Origin: Bacteroidaceae bacterium
GTDB lineage: Bacteria > Bacteroidota > Bacteroidia > Bacteroidales > Bacteroidaceae
Assembly (NCBI GenBank): GCA_900772575.1
Contig: CAAHEN010000172.1
Location: forward strand, 1-55,543
DNA length: 55,543 bases
Direction: 5' to 3'
The notes beneath the pieces were generated by a model, which saw only the letters and a program-made list of their open reading frames with translations, was not told the origin of the DNA and did no database searches. The position numbers were made by a program, and so were the translations under genes. Shown here piece after piece: positions 43,660 to 52,692 of this stretch. The stretch's first letter is position 1, and each line of letters begins with the position of its first letter.

Positions 43660-44544
43660 ATGAAAAAGGCATTGTTCCGCGTCGCAGATGCAATTTTCGC
43701 AACTACATTTTCGGAGGACTCTGATTTTCAACTGTTATCCTCTGCCTATACCCCCTTTGCCGTTTCAGAGAACGAAGAATCCAATCTCTTTTGCATGACT
43801 ATAGGTGAAGGACTGGTCGATTATAGCGCCGAGGGAGAGGAAATCGGACAGTTTGACTGTGGCGGTATCAACCATGGTGTCTATGCCCGCAAAGGTGGAG
43901 GTTTCCGCTTCCTGATTTCCAATGGTAGCGGCCAGCCGGCATGTGCGTTTAATGCATCGGCTGATTTCTCTGAATGTGAGATTTCCATTTTTGGAACCCA
44001 GGCAGATCGGAGCTTGGGTTTGAATAACGCGATAATGATTGCATATGCGTTTTCCGGGGCCCGCCATAACATATTGCTGATGCATTCATCTGTAGCACTC
44101 AATGGTGGAAGGGGCTATATGTTTCTCGGGAAAAGTGGTACCGGTAAGAGCACGCATTCTTTGCTGTGGGGGCATTTTATAGAGGGGACATCATTGCTCA
44201 ACGATGACAATCCCGCCATAAGATATTTTCCAGAGACAGAGAAGGCGATAGTATATGGGACGCCATGGAGTGGAAAAACGCCTTGCTACCGCAACTTGTC
44301 TGCCCCAATAGGCGGTATCGTCCGTCTGAGGCAATGGCCAGAAAACATCATACATAGAGAATCAAAGGTACAGGCCTTTGCCTCGGTTCTGTCTTCCTGT
44401 TCCACGATGATGTGGGACAAGCCTTCTTATGATGCCATCATCAGAACCGTCAGTCATGTCATTGGTGTGACACCGGTATATTACTTGCAATGCCGCCCTG
44501 ATGAAGAAGCGGCACGCCTATCCTACAAAACGATAGCAAGATGA
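43660..44544 (+). CDS. HPr kinase-like (HprK-related) P-loop kinase
   Basis: 294 residues from MKKALFRVADA; an in-frame ATG at 43645 overlapping the previous stop is an alternative. Walker A MFLGKSGTGKSTHSLLW (near 156) and the acidic pair in SLLNDDNPAIRY match HprK-type kinases that phosphorylate Ser, although the HprK N-terminal domain is replaced by an unrelated beta-rich region. Similar kinases occur in lasso-peptide and other RiPP clusters, where they modify the precursor. Followed by a peptidase gene (ATGA overlap) and a PqqD gene, which supports such a role. Substrate unknown. Confidence 0.75.
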   Translation: MKKALFRVADAIFATTFSEDSDFQLLSSAYTPFAVSENEESNLFCMTIGEGLVDYSAEGEEIGQFDCGGINHGVYARKGGGFRFLISNGSGQPACAFNASADFSECEISIFGTQADRSLGLNNAIMIAYAFSGARHNILLMHSSVALNGGRGYMFLGKSGTGKSTHSLLWGHFIEGTSLLNDDNPAIRYFPETEKAIVYGTPWSGKTPCYRNLSAPIGGIVRLRQWPENIIHRESKVQAFASVLSSCSTMMWDKPSYDAIIRTVSHVIGVTPVYYLQCRPDEEAARLSYKTIAR

Positions 44545-45041
44545 AAACTGTGGCTTTGCCTAATGAGATTCTCATACCTGCCATCAAATCGGCCATAGAT
44601 GAAGGGCATACGGTGACTTTCTGTGTGCGCGGATTCAGCATGCGGCCCTTTCTCGAAGACCGTCGGGATCAAGTCGTCCTTTCTCCTCTCGGAGATAAAA
44701 CTGTAAGAACCGGAGATGTTGTCCTAGCTGAAATCTATCCTCAGCACTATGTCCTCCATCGCGTTGTCTCTCGTCAGTCAGACACCTTAACCCTACGTGG
44801 CGATGGTAATGTCTGGGGAACAGAGAAATGCAGCATTTCCAATGTCATTGGGCGAGCCACATGCTTCCTGCGTGGAAAGTCGCAGCGTCCATGCTCCACT
44901 GCGGGTCTAAAATGGAAGACCTACAGCCTGCTATGGCCACAAGCACCATTAATACGACGAATACTGTTGGCAGCCTACCGGCGCATCATCGTGCCATTGG
45001 CTAGCCAGTTCCCCGAAACACCATCATGTGGGAGCCGATGA
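44541..45041 (+). CDS. S24/S26 (LexA/signal-peptidase-like) family peptidase
   Basis: 166 residues. The Ser of FCVRGFSMRPFLED matches the SM-P motif of the signal peptidase I / LexA clan; the Lys base would be expected near YVLHRVV, where a clear Lys is not obvious, so activity is uncertain. TGDVVLAEIY and DTLTLRGDGN resemble the beta-rich clan core. Second gene of the cluster; starts inside the stop of the kinase gene. A C-terminal basic, hydrophobic tail could associate with membrane. Confidence 0.7.
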   Translation: MKTVALPNEILIPAIKSAIDEGHTVTFCVRGFSMRPFLEDRRDQVVLSPLGDKTVRTGDVVLAEIYPQHYVLHRVVSRQSDTLTLRGDGNVWGTEKCSISNVIGRATCFLRGKSQRPCSTAGLKWKTYSLLWPQAPLIRRILLAAYRRIIVPLASQFPETPSCGSR

Positions 45042-45077
45042 CATCCGCAACTTCCACACATCAGATCAACTCATAAT

Positions 45078-45350
45078 ATGAAAGCAAAACAAGGATTTGA
45101 ACTTCGCGACATTTGCGGAGAAAAAGTGCTGATCGCGAAAGGTATAGAGAACTTGGATTTCAATCAGCTTATTTCTCTCAATGAGACGGCTGCATTTCTC
45201 TGGAACAAGATTGCAGAAACGGAGAGTTTCACAGAGCAACAACTCGCAGACGCACTTTTGAACGAATACGACGTAGACGAAAAGACGGCGGCTGAAGATG
45301 TCCATAAGATCGTTCAGACTTGGCTGAGTCAAGGAGTCGTCATGGCCTGA
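45078..45350 (+). CDS. PqqD-family RiPP recognition protein
   Basis: 90 residues, whole length of a PqqD domain: IENLDFNQLISLNETAAFLWN (strand then the conserved L-N-x-T-A-x-x-(L/F)-W pattern), then FTEQQLADALLNEYDVDEKTAAEDV and WLSQGVV. PqqD proteins bind the leader peptide of ribosomally made peptides and hand it to the modifying enzymes. 36 bases after the peptidase gene. No precursor peptide gene was found within or beside the cluster. Confidence 0.85.
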   Translation: MKAKQGFELRDICGEKVLIAKGIENLDFNQLISLNETAAFLWNKIAETESFTEQQLADALLNEYDVDEKTAAEDVHKIVQTWLSQGVVMA

Positions 45351-45408
45351 TATCCCACATTTTATAGTGGAAGAATTCACTCCTACTCAGGATTTTAAAT
45401 ACACAGGC

Positions 45409-46074
45409 ATGTCACCACAAACAGCTGCACTCTTTGACCTTGACGGCGTAATCATAGACACAGAGCCACAATACACCCAGTTCTGGAAAGCCATCGGAAA
45501 GCAAAATCATCCAGATGTGGCCGATTTCCCCGCGCGAGTAAAAGGCCAAACATTGTCATACATCTTAGACCATTACTTTCCAGATGCAGAAACGAGAGAA
45601 CGTATCAGTGAGCAACTTACCGATTATGAAAGCACGATGAAGTACCCCTTCATATCTGGCGCTTTGAAATTCGTGGATGCACTGAGAGCTGCCGGTATTG
45701 AAACGGCGGTCGTGACGAGTTCCAATCAGTTAAAGATGCAGCAGCTATTCAAGCATCATCCTGATTTCACGAGTCATTTCACCCAAATATTGACTGCGGA
45801 AGATACAACGAAATCCAAACCTGCCCCCGATTGTTATCTCAATGCGGCCCGTGTTCTACACAAGGACATCCGCCGTTGCGTGGTTTTTGAAGACAGCTAT
45901 AACGGACTCAGAGCCGGTCGTGCAGCAGGCGCGTTGGTCGTTGGCCTGTCGACGACACTTTCTCCGACCGATATCGCTCCATTAGCGGATGAAGTCATTC
46001 CCGATTTCGCCGCATTCACAACCGACGACTTGCAGGCACTCATCTTACGGCATTCGTCTGACATTCAACATTAA
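45409..46074 (+). CDS. HAD superfamily phosphatase (beta-phosphoglucomutase-like)
   Basis: 221 residues from ATG at 45409 (MSPQTAALFDLDGVIID); a GTG at 45367 is an alternative. HAD motif I FDLDGVIIDTE, motif II VVTSSNQLK, motif III Lys in KSKPAPDCY, motif IV VVFEDSYNGLRAG. The cap is of the small helical subfamily IA type. Sugar-phosphate phosphatase or mutase; substrate cannot be assigned. Lies 15 bases before panB. Confidence 0.85.
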   Translation: MSPQTAALFDLDGVIIDTEPQYTQFWKAIGKQNHPDVADFPARVKGQTLSYILDHYFPDAETRERISEQLTDYESTMKYPFISGALKFVDALRAAGIETAVVTSSNQLKMQQLFKHHPDFTSHFTQILTAEDTTKSKPAPDCYLNAARVLHKDIRRCVVFEDSYNGLRAGRAAGALVVGLSTTLSPTDIAPLADEVIPDFAAFTTDDLQALILRHSSDIQH

Positions 46075-46088
46075 AAAGTTCCAAACAC

Positions 46089-46907
46089 ATGTCTGCTTAC
46101 TTAGTTGAAGACAATAGAAAAGTCACTGTCCCCCGAGTGAAGGCCATGAAGACTGAGGGCAAAAAAATCGCTATGCTCACAGCTTATGATTTCACGACAG
46201 CCGGTATTGTAGACCATGCCGGCGTAGATATCATCCTTGTTGGCGACAGTGCCGCGAACGTCATGGCCGGCTATCCGACGACGGTACCCATCTCCATAGA
46301 AGAAATGATTGTCTACGCCCGATCGGTTGTCCGCGGTGTCCAGCGTGCCTTGGTCGTTTGCGACATGCCTTTCGGGACATATCAAGTATCGGCAGAGGAC
46401 GGCGTACGCAATGCCGTACGCATCATGCAAGCTACGGGGGCCGATGCCGTCAAAATGGAAGGCGGTGAATCCATTGTCCCGACAGTGCGCCGTATCATAG
46501 CTGCCGGCATTCCGGTCATGGGACATCTTGGGCTTACCCCCCAAAGCATAAACAGCTTCGGTACGTATGGCGTACGGGCTCGTTCGCAAAGTGAGGCAGA
46601 CCGCCTGCTTGAGGATGCCCGCTTACTTGAAGAGGCTGGGTGCTTTGCCATTGTCGTTGAGAAGATTCCGGCAGAACTGACAAGCAAACTGGTCGATCGG
46701 CTAAGCATACCCATAATCGGCATTGGAGGCGGCCCCGCAGACGGACAGGTTCTCGTCATCGACGATCTTCTTGGCAAGAATACCAGCTTCTCTCCGAAGT
46801 TCCTGCGCCGCTATGCAGACCTCAACACCATAATGACGGACGCTATTGGGACCTATGTATCCGATGTCAAATCCGGAGACTTTCCGAACGAGCAGGAACA
46901 TTATTAA
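46089..46907 (+). CDS. panB: 3-methyl-2-oxobutanoate hydroxymethyltransferase
   Basis: First committed step to pantothenate and CoA, adding a hydroxymethyl group from methylene-tetrahydrofolate. 272 residues with the family motifs AMLTAYDFTTAGIVDHAG, LVGDSAANVMAGYPTT (metal Asp), KMEGGESIVPTVRRI, MGHLGLTPQSIN and IGIGGGPADGQVLVIDDLLG. Standard length. Confidence 0.96.
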   Translation: MSAYLVEDNRKVTVPRVKAMKTEGKKIAMLTAYDFTTAGIVDHAGVDIILVGDSAANVMAGYPTTVPISIEEMIVYARSVVRGVQRALVVCDMPFGTYQVSAEDGVRNAVRIMQATGADAVKMEGGESIVPTVRRIIAAGIPVMGHLGLTPQSINSFGTYGVRARSQSEADRLLEDARLLEEAGCFAIVVEKIPAELTSKLVDRLSIPIIGIGGGPADGQVLVIDDLLGKNTSFSPKFLRRYADLNTIMTDAIGTYVSDVKSGDFPNEQEHY

Positions 46908-46971
46908 ACCTAATGGCTGATTTGGGCTAAACGCACAGAAGCCCCCACTCCACCACTAGCACCCACACGCT

Positions 46972-49563
46972 ATGCCACACCTACGGTTTCGAATCGAATA
47001 TCACACCACATGGGGCCAGAACCTGTGTGTACTATTTAGCCGGAATGGAAGTCCACATGAACGCTTTCCGCTTCAGACAATCGATGGCAAATACTGGGAG
47101 GGCTGTATGGATGTCGAACCGTTCACAAACGTCCGCTACACATATCTGGTATGCAATGACGGCAATGTGGAGAGAGAGCTGCGCCGTGACCTTTTGAGCA
47201 TCAGCGTACTGACCGATGACATCGTCCTTTACGACAACTGGCCACTGGAAACGATCCCAGAGACATATCTCCACACAGCTTTCACACAATGCATTTTCAG
47301 TTCCTCTGCCATAGCCTCCGCGGGCTTAAAGGAACTACCTGCCGGTTATGCCGCTGTCCGTCTCCACGCCATGCCCCCGCCCAAGGGGCAGCGCTGGGCC
47401 ATCGTGGGTTCGACTCCTGAACTAGGCGAGTGGAAAAGGCCGCATTTTCTGACACGCACTGGTATATATGAATGGAGTCTCGGCATAAGGGCCTCGGCAC
47501 TGGCTTCAGGAGTTCAATACAAATACGTGCTTAGCGCAGATGATGGAAACGGCGCCGTGACATGGGAAGGCGGCTGTAACAGACAGATGGGCAACTTCCC
47601 TATTAGAAGCACAGAACGTCTGATTGTCAATGACTTCATCCCAAACATCAATGTCTCACCTTGGCGCGGCGCCGGAGTTGTCATACCTGTCTTTTCACTG
47701 AGAAGTGCAGGAAGTCAGGGCATAGGGGATTTCGGTGACCTCAAAACATTCATCAAATGGGCGGCATCTGTAGGCTTCAGCGCAGTGCAGATCTTACCTG
47801 TAAATGACACCACATCGTCCGGCACATGGCATGACTCATATCCATACAATGGCATATCAGTCTTTGCGCTCCACCCTATATATCTGGATCTACGCCAATG
47901 GGAAGACACTGCGGTCTTCAAGGCATACACAGACGTGTCAGCACAGCTCAATGCGCTCAAGGCACTCGACTATGAAGCCACGTACGCCATGAAAATCCAC
48001 TTTGCCGCAGAGCTTTATCGACTTTCCGCTGGAACCGTCACGAATCAGACCGCCTATATACAGTTTGTCACTGACAACGCGCACTGGCTGATGGCCTATG
48101 CCCACTTCATGACAGACAAGGCCAAGACCGTGGCCGCATTCCAAGGAGTCAACGCTGACCCTGGCTTCTTCTTCTTTCTGCAATATCTACTGCATGAACA
48201 GTTATTGGCAGCCCACGACTTAGCCCGTGAATCAAGAGTCATTCTGAAAGGTGACATCCCTATCGGCGTCTGCCCCGACAGTGTGCCGGTTGAGGCTGAC
48301 CGGCATCTTTTCCACCTTGACGGTCGCGCCGGGGCGCCGCCCGATGCCTTTGCTGTGCATGGGCAGAACTGGGGATTCCCGACCTACAATTGGGAGGAAA
48401 TGGCGAAAGACGGCTATGCTTGGTGGCGACGGCGCTTGGCCCATATGGGACAGTACTTCGACGCTTATCGTATCGACCACGTTCTGGGCTTCTTCCGCAT
48501 TTGGGAGATACCTGCCACACAGGTCTATGGACTTCTCGGCCACTTTCGACCGGCGCTGCCACTATCGACCGACGAGATTCGCCACTTCGGATTTTTGGCG
48601 GACATCGATCGCTACACCCGCCCATTTATCACAGCCAGACGTATGGCAGAATTGGCGTCAGAGTGCCCACAGACATCATGGGCGGAGTATTTTGAGCGCG
48701 ACAAGGCAACAGGAGACTATCTGCTGAAACCTCATGTGGTCGCCCAAACTGACATTCAAAAACTGACAGCGGACGAGGTGAGCAAGCGAATGCTGATGGA
48801 TGTGGCCTGCGAAGTCCTTTTTATTCCAGACCCCGATGGCACGGGCTGGCATCCACGTATCGGCGCACAACAAACGGATGTATTCAAGACCACACTGTCT
48901 GATACAGACCGTGAGGCCTTCACCCGACTGCATGATGCGTTCTTCTATTCCCGACACAACGTTTTTTGGGCAAGGCAGGCCATGAAGAAACTTCCAGTAA
49001 TCATCGAATATGCGTCTGACAAGCGTGGTTCGATGCTTCCCTGTGCTGAAGATCTCGGAATGGTACCAACCTCAGTCAAAGGGGTGCTTGAAAGACTTCA
49101 CATCCTCTCATTGGAGATTCAGCGTATGCCGAAAACTTTTGGCGTGGAGTTTGGTAACCCTGCGGACAACCCCTACCTCTCCGTCGCAACCATTGATACA
49201 CACGACATGCCGCCCATCAGACTGTGGTGGCATGAAGACCGCAGGCGCACACAGCGTTTCTGGAACAACGCGCTCCATCATACAGGCATGGCACCCCAAT
49301 CAGCAACCCCAGATGTTTGCAAGCAGATCATAGCGGAGCACCTTGCCTCGCCATCGATGCTCTGCCTCATCGGCCTTCAGGACTACTTGGCAATAGACAC
49401 GTCTATCTCAGATCCCGATTACAGACACGAACAAATCAACGTACCAGCAAATCCCGACCAATATTGGAACTATAGGATGCCTCTGACACTTGAACGGCTT
49501 TTCGCTGCCACCGGTTTCAATGAGCGACTACGCAGCATGATTGCCGCTAGCGGGCGCTCTTGA
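46972..49563 (+). CDS. malQ: 4-alpha-glucanotransferase (GH77) with N-terminal starch-binding domains
   Basis: 863 residues. Two N-terminal CBM20-like domains (about 1-110 and 125-225; the second has GSTPELGEW), then a GH77 barrel with VIPVFSLRSAGSQGIGDFGDLK, the nucleophile region FDAYRIDHVLGFFRIWEIP, the acid/base region CAEDLGMVP and TIDTHDMPPIRLWWHED. The CBM20 pair plus GH77 layout is the plant DPE2-like form that moves glucosyl units between maltose and glycogen. No signal peptide, so it is cytosolic. Confidence 0.93.
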   Translation: MPHLRFRIEYHTTWGQNLCVLFSRNGSPHERFPLQTIDGKYWEGCMDVEPFTNVRYTYLVCNDGNVERELRRDLLSISVLTDDIVLYDNWPLETIPETYLHTAFTQCIFSSSAIASAGLKELPAGYAAVRLHAMPPPKGQRWAIVGSTPELGEWKRPHFLTRTGIYEWSLGIRASALASGVQYKYVLSADDGNGAVTWEGGCNRQMGNFPIRSTERLIVNDFIPNINVSPWRGAGVVIPVFSLRSAGSQGIGDFGDLKTFIKWAASVGFSAVQILPVNDTTSSGTWHDSYPYNGISVFALHPIYLDLRQWEDTAVFKAYTDVSAQLNALKALDYEATYAMKIHFAAELYRLSAGTVTNQTAYIQFVTDNAHWLMAYAHFMTDKAKTVAAFQGVNADPGFFFFLQYLLHEQLLAAHDLARESRVILKGDIPIGVCPDSVPVEADRHLFHLDGRAGAPPDAFAVHGQNWGFPTYNWEEMAKDGYAWWRRRLAHMGQYFDAYRIDHVLGFFRIWEIPATQVYGLLGHFRPALPLSTDEIRHFGFLADIDRYTRPFITARRMAELASECPQTSWAEYFERDKATGDYLLKPHVVAQTDIQKLTADEVSKRMLMDVACEVLFIPDPDGTGWHPRIGAQQTDVFKTTLSDTDREAFTRLHDAFFYSRHNVFWARQAMKKLPVIIEYASDKRGSMLPCAEDLGMVPTSVKGVLERLHILSLEIQRMPKTFGVEFGNPADNPYLSVATIDTHDMPPIRLWWHEDRRRTQRFWNNALHHTGMAPQSATPDVCKQIIAEHLASPSMLCLIGLQDYLAIDTSISDPDYRHEQINVPANPDQYWNYRMPLTLERLFAATGFNERLRSMIAASGRS

Positions 49564-49613
49564 CGACAAATTAGGCGATAAGTTACAACTCAAAGTCCAT
49601 ACCCCCCACACTG

Positions 49614-51167
49614 ATGAAAAGAAAACGCTTCGCAGCCATTGTTGGCTTTACATTGACTGTGACATTGTCCGCAATGTCGCAAAATATTAGTTTCCCAAGC
49701 GACGCAGAAAGGCCAGATTGGCAACACGAGATACCTCGCGTGGTATACCCTGATACAGGCTTGGTGCAGCTTTACAACACAACTTGGAAGATCGCTTCTG
49801 CACGTGTACGCCGTGGCCCCGAAGGCATGGTCGCCTCCCCCTATCTCGATGAGAATTGCTATGAGGATCAGATCTGGATTTGGGATGGCTGCTTCATGGT
49901 GTTATTCTCCAAATACGCTCCGAAAGCATTCCCTGGCAAAGAGACGTTGCTAAACTACTACGTACCTATACATGACCATGTAAAGACACCGTTGCTCATC
50001 CATCTACGCGACAATCCACCCATCTTTGCCTGGGTGGAACAGGAGAACTATCGCTTTATGGGCGACACCGCACAGGCGGATTTCGTTGTGAAGAACAAGC
50101 GCTACCTCCAGCGCCACTATGAATACTTCAACACCATCCCCAAAGGAGATGTCAACACCGATGTATCACCGGCCTATAACCCAATACACCGTGGTATCGT
50201 GCGTGATACGGACGGACAAATCATCGGTTACACTTGGACTGGCGGTGCCAGTGGCATGGATAATACACCGAGGGGGCGTGATGCCGGCGGCTGGGACAGT
50301 ATCATGTGGGTGGATGCCATCTGCCAACAGGCACTTTCCGCACTCAACATCTCCCGTTTATGCCGTGAGCGTGGCATGAAGACTGAGGCGCACCAATGGC
50401 AAAGGGAATACAACCGTCTGAAACACATTATCAATGAACGTTACTGGGATGAGACTGATGGATTCTATTATGACATCAATCGCCGCACTGGAAAGCCATG
50501 CCGTATCAAGACACCGGCTTCTTATTGGGCCATGTTGGCTGAGATACCTTCAGCCAAACAGGCTAAACGCATGGTCAGCTATCTACGCTCAGCCGACTTC
50601 ATGGGCGGTGTGCGTCCTTGGAATTCCCTGGCACGGGACGATCGTGACTACGATGGCAGAACCGGCAACTATTGGCGCGGCGGCATCTGGCTCCCAATGG
50701 TCTATATGGGCACAAAGGCACTAGAGAAATATGGTTATACGGCCTTGGCCGACAGCCTGGCTGAAAATGTCGTACGGTTGCAGATGCGCACATTCTATGA
50801 CTATACACCCCACACCATCTGGGAATGCTATTCACCAGTAGCTGACAAGCCTTCTACCGAAGTCGGTCACACCGCACGGCCAGACTTTTGCGGCTGGTCG
50901 GCACTCGGCCCCATTTCCCTCTTTATTGAGAACATCCTTGGCTTTCGCTATGCAAATGCCCAGACACACACTCTGACTTGGGATTTGAAACCTTCTGTGG
51001 GCACCTATGGCATCAAAAACTTCAAATTTGGAGATATTCAAGCCGATATCATCTACCATCACGATACAGGCAACATTCGCATCACCACCAATCGCCCCTT
51101 CCGACTTCGCCTGCCAGCCCGCACCATAAAAGTAAAGAGCGGCACACACGACTATCGTGCGCTTTAG
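49614..51167 (+). CDS. Secreted glycoside hydrolase with (alpha/alpha)6 barrel (MGH1/GH63-like)
   Basis: 517 residues with a signal peptide (RFAAIVGFTLTVTLSAMS). The catalytic barrel motifs include WIWDGCFMVLFSKYAPK, a Pro/Asp-rich patch (TGGASGMDNTPRGRDAGGWDS), GVRPWNSLARDDRDYDG, YWRGGIWLPMVYMG and TIWECYSP, as in trehalase-like, mannosyl-oligosaccharide glucosidase and mannosylglycerate hydrolase families. Substrate cannot be told by eye; its place behind malQ suggests alpha-glucoside or related sugar use, but this is weak. Confidence 0.8.
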   Translation: MKRKRFAAIVGFTLTVTLSAMSQNISFPSDAERPDWQHEIPRVVYPDTGLVQLYNTTWKIASARVRRGPEGMVASPYLDENCYEDQIWIWDGCFMVLFSKYAPKAFPGKETLLNYYVPIHDHVKTPLLIHLRDNPPIFAWVEQENYRFMGDTAQADFVVKNKRYLQRHYEYFNTIPKGDVNTDVSPAYNPIHRGIVRDTDGQIIGYTWTGGASGMDNTPRGRDAGGWDSIMWVDAICQQALSALNISRLCRERGMKTEAHQWQREYNRLKHIINERYWDETDGFYYDINRRTGKPCRIKTPASYWAMLAEIPSAKQAKRMVSYLRSADFMGGVRPWNSLARDDRDYDGRTGNYWRGGIWLPMVYMGTKALEKYGYTALADSLAENVVRLQMRTFYDYTPHTIWECYSPVADKPSTEVGHTARPDFCGWSALGPISLFIENILGFRYANAQTHTLTWDLKPSVGTYGIKNFKFGDIQADIIYHHDTGNIRITTNRPFRLRLPARTIKVKSGTHDYRAL

Positions 51168-51247
51168 CAGTCTTATGGGAATACCGGGAAAAGGCAAAAT
51201 GAGAGAAGATGAAAAAGGTTTCTATCTCATGGCCCCATGACGGAATA

Positions 51248-51460
51248 TCAAGTAAAATCAAAGCATAATTGCTGCTCTGGTGCCTTTTGGGGATTGGCAG
51301 AAGGATTGTTTTTCTCGTGAGCAACGGTTTCATTCATATAGAAGTTGATGCCATCGAGGTTATTGGAATCATAGCTTGACAGCATGCCCTCCTTCAGCTT
51401 TGAGGGGATATGCTTTACATTGGGTATGTGCAATAATCGAAATCGGAGTTTGAGATGCAA
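51248..51460 (-). other. Possible gene remnant, C-terminal part
   Basis: Minus-strand frame of 70 codons whose end (NNPSANPQKAPEQQLCFDFT) looks like a natural protein C-terminus. No family recognised; may be a decayed gene. It lies in the 760-base gap between the hydrolase and menG and overlaps a plus-strand frame. Confidence 0.2.
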
Positions 51461-51593
51461 GGGTGATACTCCTATAAGCCTGAAATCTTTGCTGTTCGAC
51501 CGCTACCGCCATTGGCTTGGCGGCTATGGAGATGCAGATGCAGATGCTTTCAAAAAATGGTATGCAGATGAATACATAGCATCTCAAAAATGA
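51384..51593 (+). other. Possible small ORF or gene remnant
   Basis: 69 codons ending LLFDRYRHWLGGYGDADADAFKKWYADEYIASQK-like residues with a GATGCA repeat. The hydrophilic, composition-balanced C-terminus looks protein-like, but there is no known family and no promoter. Low confidence. Confidence 0.2.
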
Positions 51594-51639
51594 AAGCTGC
51601 AATTTGGTATGTTTACAAAAATGACTATCTTTTCGCCTC

Positions 51640-51712
51640 GATCAATTGATTTGACATCGCAACACAAAATTAATTGATCCCAGGGAGACTCCGGTCTCCC
51701 TTTCCTCTTTTT
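51640..51712 (+). ncRNA. Candidate small RNA: long hairpin plus intrinsic terminator
   Basis: Hairpin 1 arms 51640-51652 and 51667-51679 (13 bp, one G-U). Hairpin 2 arms 51682-51689 and 51694-51701 (8 bp, loop of 4) followed by a T-rich tract (TTCCTCTTTTT), a good terminator. A weak -7-like TATCTTTT is at 51626-51633. Could be an sRNA or the 3' end of an upstream transcript. Confidence 0.35.
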
Positions 51713-51837
51713 GCATTGCTGCCAGACAGTCTTGGGGGCTTTGCGCCCCCGCCGTTAGGCATCCCCCCGCAGTGTTCTTCATAGTTTTGGGCGTGCGCCA
51801 CACTATGAAAACGTCGCGTTTCTATTTGGACACCTCA
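51711..51837 (+). repeat. ~127-bp repeat, left copy (inverted relative to 55418-55543)
   Basis: Matches the reverse complement of 55418-55543 with about 8 differences. It contains a GC-rich hairpin (GGGGGCTTTGCGCCCCC), GCCGTTAGGCATCCCCC and ends just after ATGAAAACG-CGCGTTTCTATTTGGACAC. The other copy runs to the edge of the window. Confidence 0.75.
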
Positions 51838-51871
51838 GGCCTGCCGAGAAGCAAAATGGTGAGATGCAGCT

Positions 51872-51901
51872 TTGGCAGACGGGCTGAAAGTCGTACCTTT
51901 G
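51872..51901 (+). promoter_or_regulatory. -33/-7 promoter of menG
   Basis: TTG (51872-51874), 19 bases, TACCTTTG (51894-51901). Expected transcription start is about 51907, so the ATG at 51912 would be nearly leaderless and 51930 is preferred. Confidence 0.7.
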
Positions 51902-51929
51902 CCTCACTAAGATGAACCAGACAGTCCAC

Positions 51930-52667
51930 ATGACCTACAGACAAGAGCATATCAAACCTTATGATGACGTTGGGCGGAAGGGCGAGCAAGTGGAGCGCAT
52001 GTTCGACAATATAGCCCATAGTTACGACCTGCTTAACCATACGCTTTCACTCGGTATAGACCGACGCTGGCGCTATGCCGCTATCGACGCATTGGCACCC
52101 TACTCCCCTCAAAAAATACTCGATGTGGCGACAGGGACTGGTGATTTCGCACTGCTCTCAGCGCTACGGTTACACCCCCAGTATTTGCTGGGGGTTGACC
52201 TCTCTGAAGGTATGCTCAACGTGGCACGAACCAAAACTGAGAAGGCGGGGCTCACCGGTATTATTCATTTCAAAAAGGAGGACTGCCTGAACCTATCACT
52301 CGCCACAGACTCTTTCGACGCCGTCACAGTGGCCTACGGCATCCGCAACTTCGAGGATCTAGACTGCGGCCTGTCTGAGATGCGCCGTGTGCTCAAGCCT
52401 GGCGGCCACTTGGTCATCATTGAGCTGACAGCTCCGGCACAGTCTCCAATGAAGCAGCTTTTCCGAATCTACGCCCACGGCATCATGCCAGTAGTGGGAC
52501 GCATCATCTCGAGAGATTCCAAGGCCTACACTTATCTCCCGGCCACGATGGAGGCTTTCCCACAGGGTGAGGCCATGCAGCGGATACTTGAGAAAGTCGG
52601 ATTTCGCAATGTGACGTTCCGACGCTTCACTTTCGGCCTGAGCACACTCTATATGGCCACTAAATGA
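51930..52667 (+). CDS. menG: Demethylmenaquinone methyltransferase (UbiE/MenG)
   Basis: Last step of menaquinone synthesis, SAM-dependent C-methylation. 245 residues from MTYRQEHIKPYDD. Motifs: EQVERMFDNIAHSYDLLNHTLSLGIDRRWR, SAM motif I ILDVATGTGDFALL, post-I LLGVDLSEGMLNVARTK, FDAVTVAYGIRNFEDL and LKPGGHLVIIELTAP. The menaquinone demand fits an anaerobic or fumarate-respiring Bacteroidales. aroE follows by 25 bases. Confidence 0.94.
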   Translation: MTYRQEHIKPYDDVGRKGEQVERMFDNIAHSYDLLNHTLSLGIDRRWRYAAIDALAPYSPQKILDVATGTGDFALLSALRLHPQYLLGVDLSEGMLNVARTKTEKAGLTGIIHFKKEDCLNLSLATDSFDAVTVAYGIRNFEDLDCGLSEMRRVLKPGGHLVIIELTAPAQSPMKQLFRIYAHGIMPVVGRIISRDSKAYTYLPATMEAFPQGEAMQRILEKVGFRNVTFRRFTFGLSTLYMATK

Positions 52668-52692
52668 CAGCATGACAATCTAGCGACATCCC

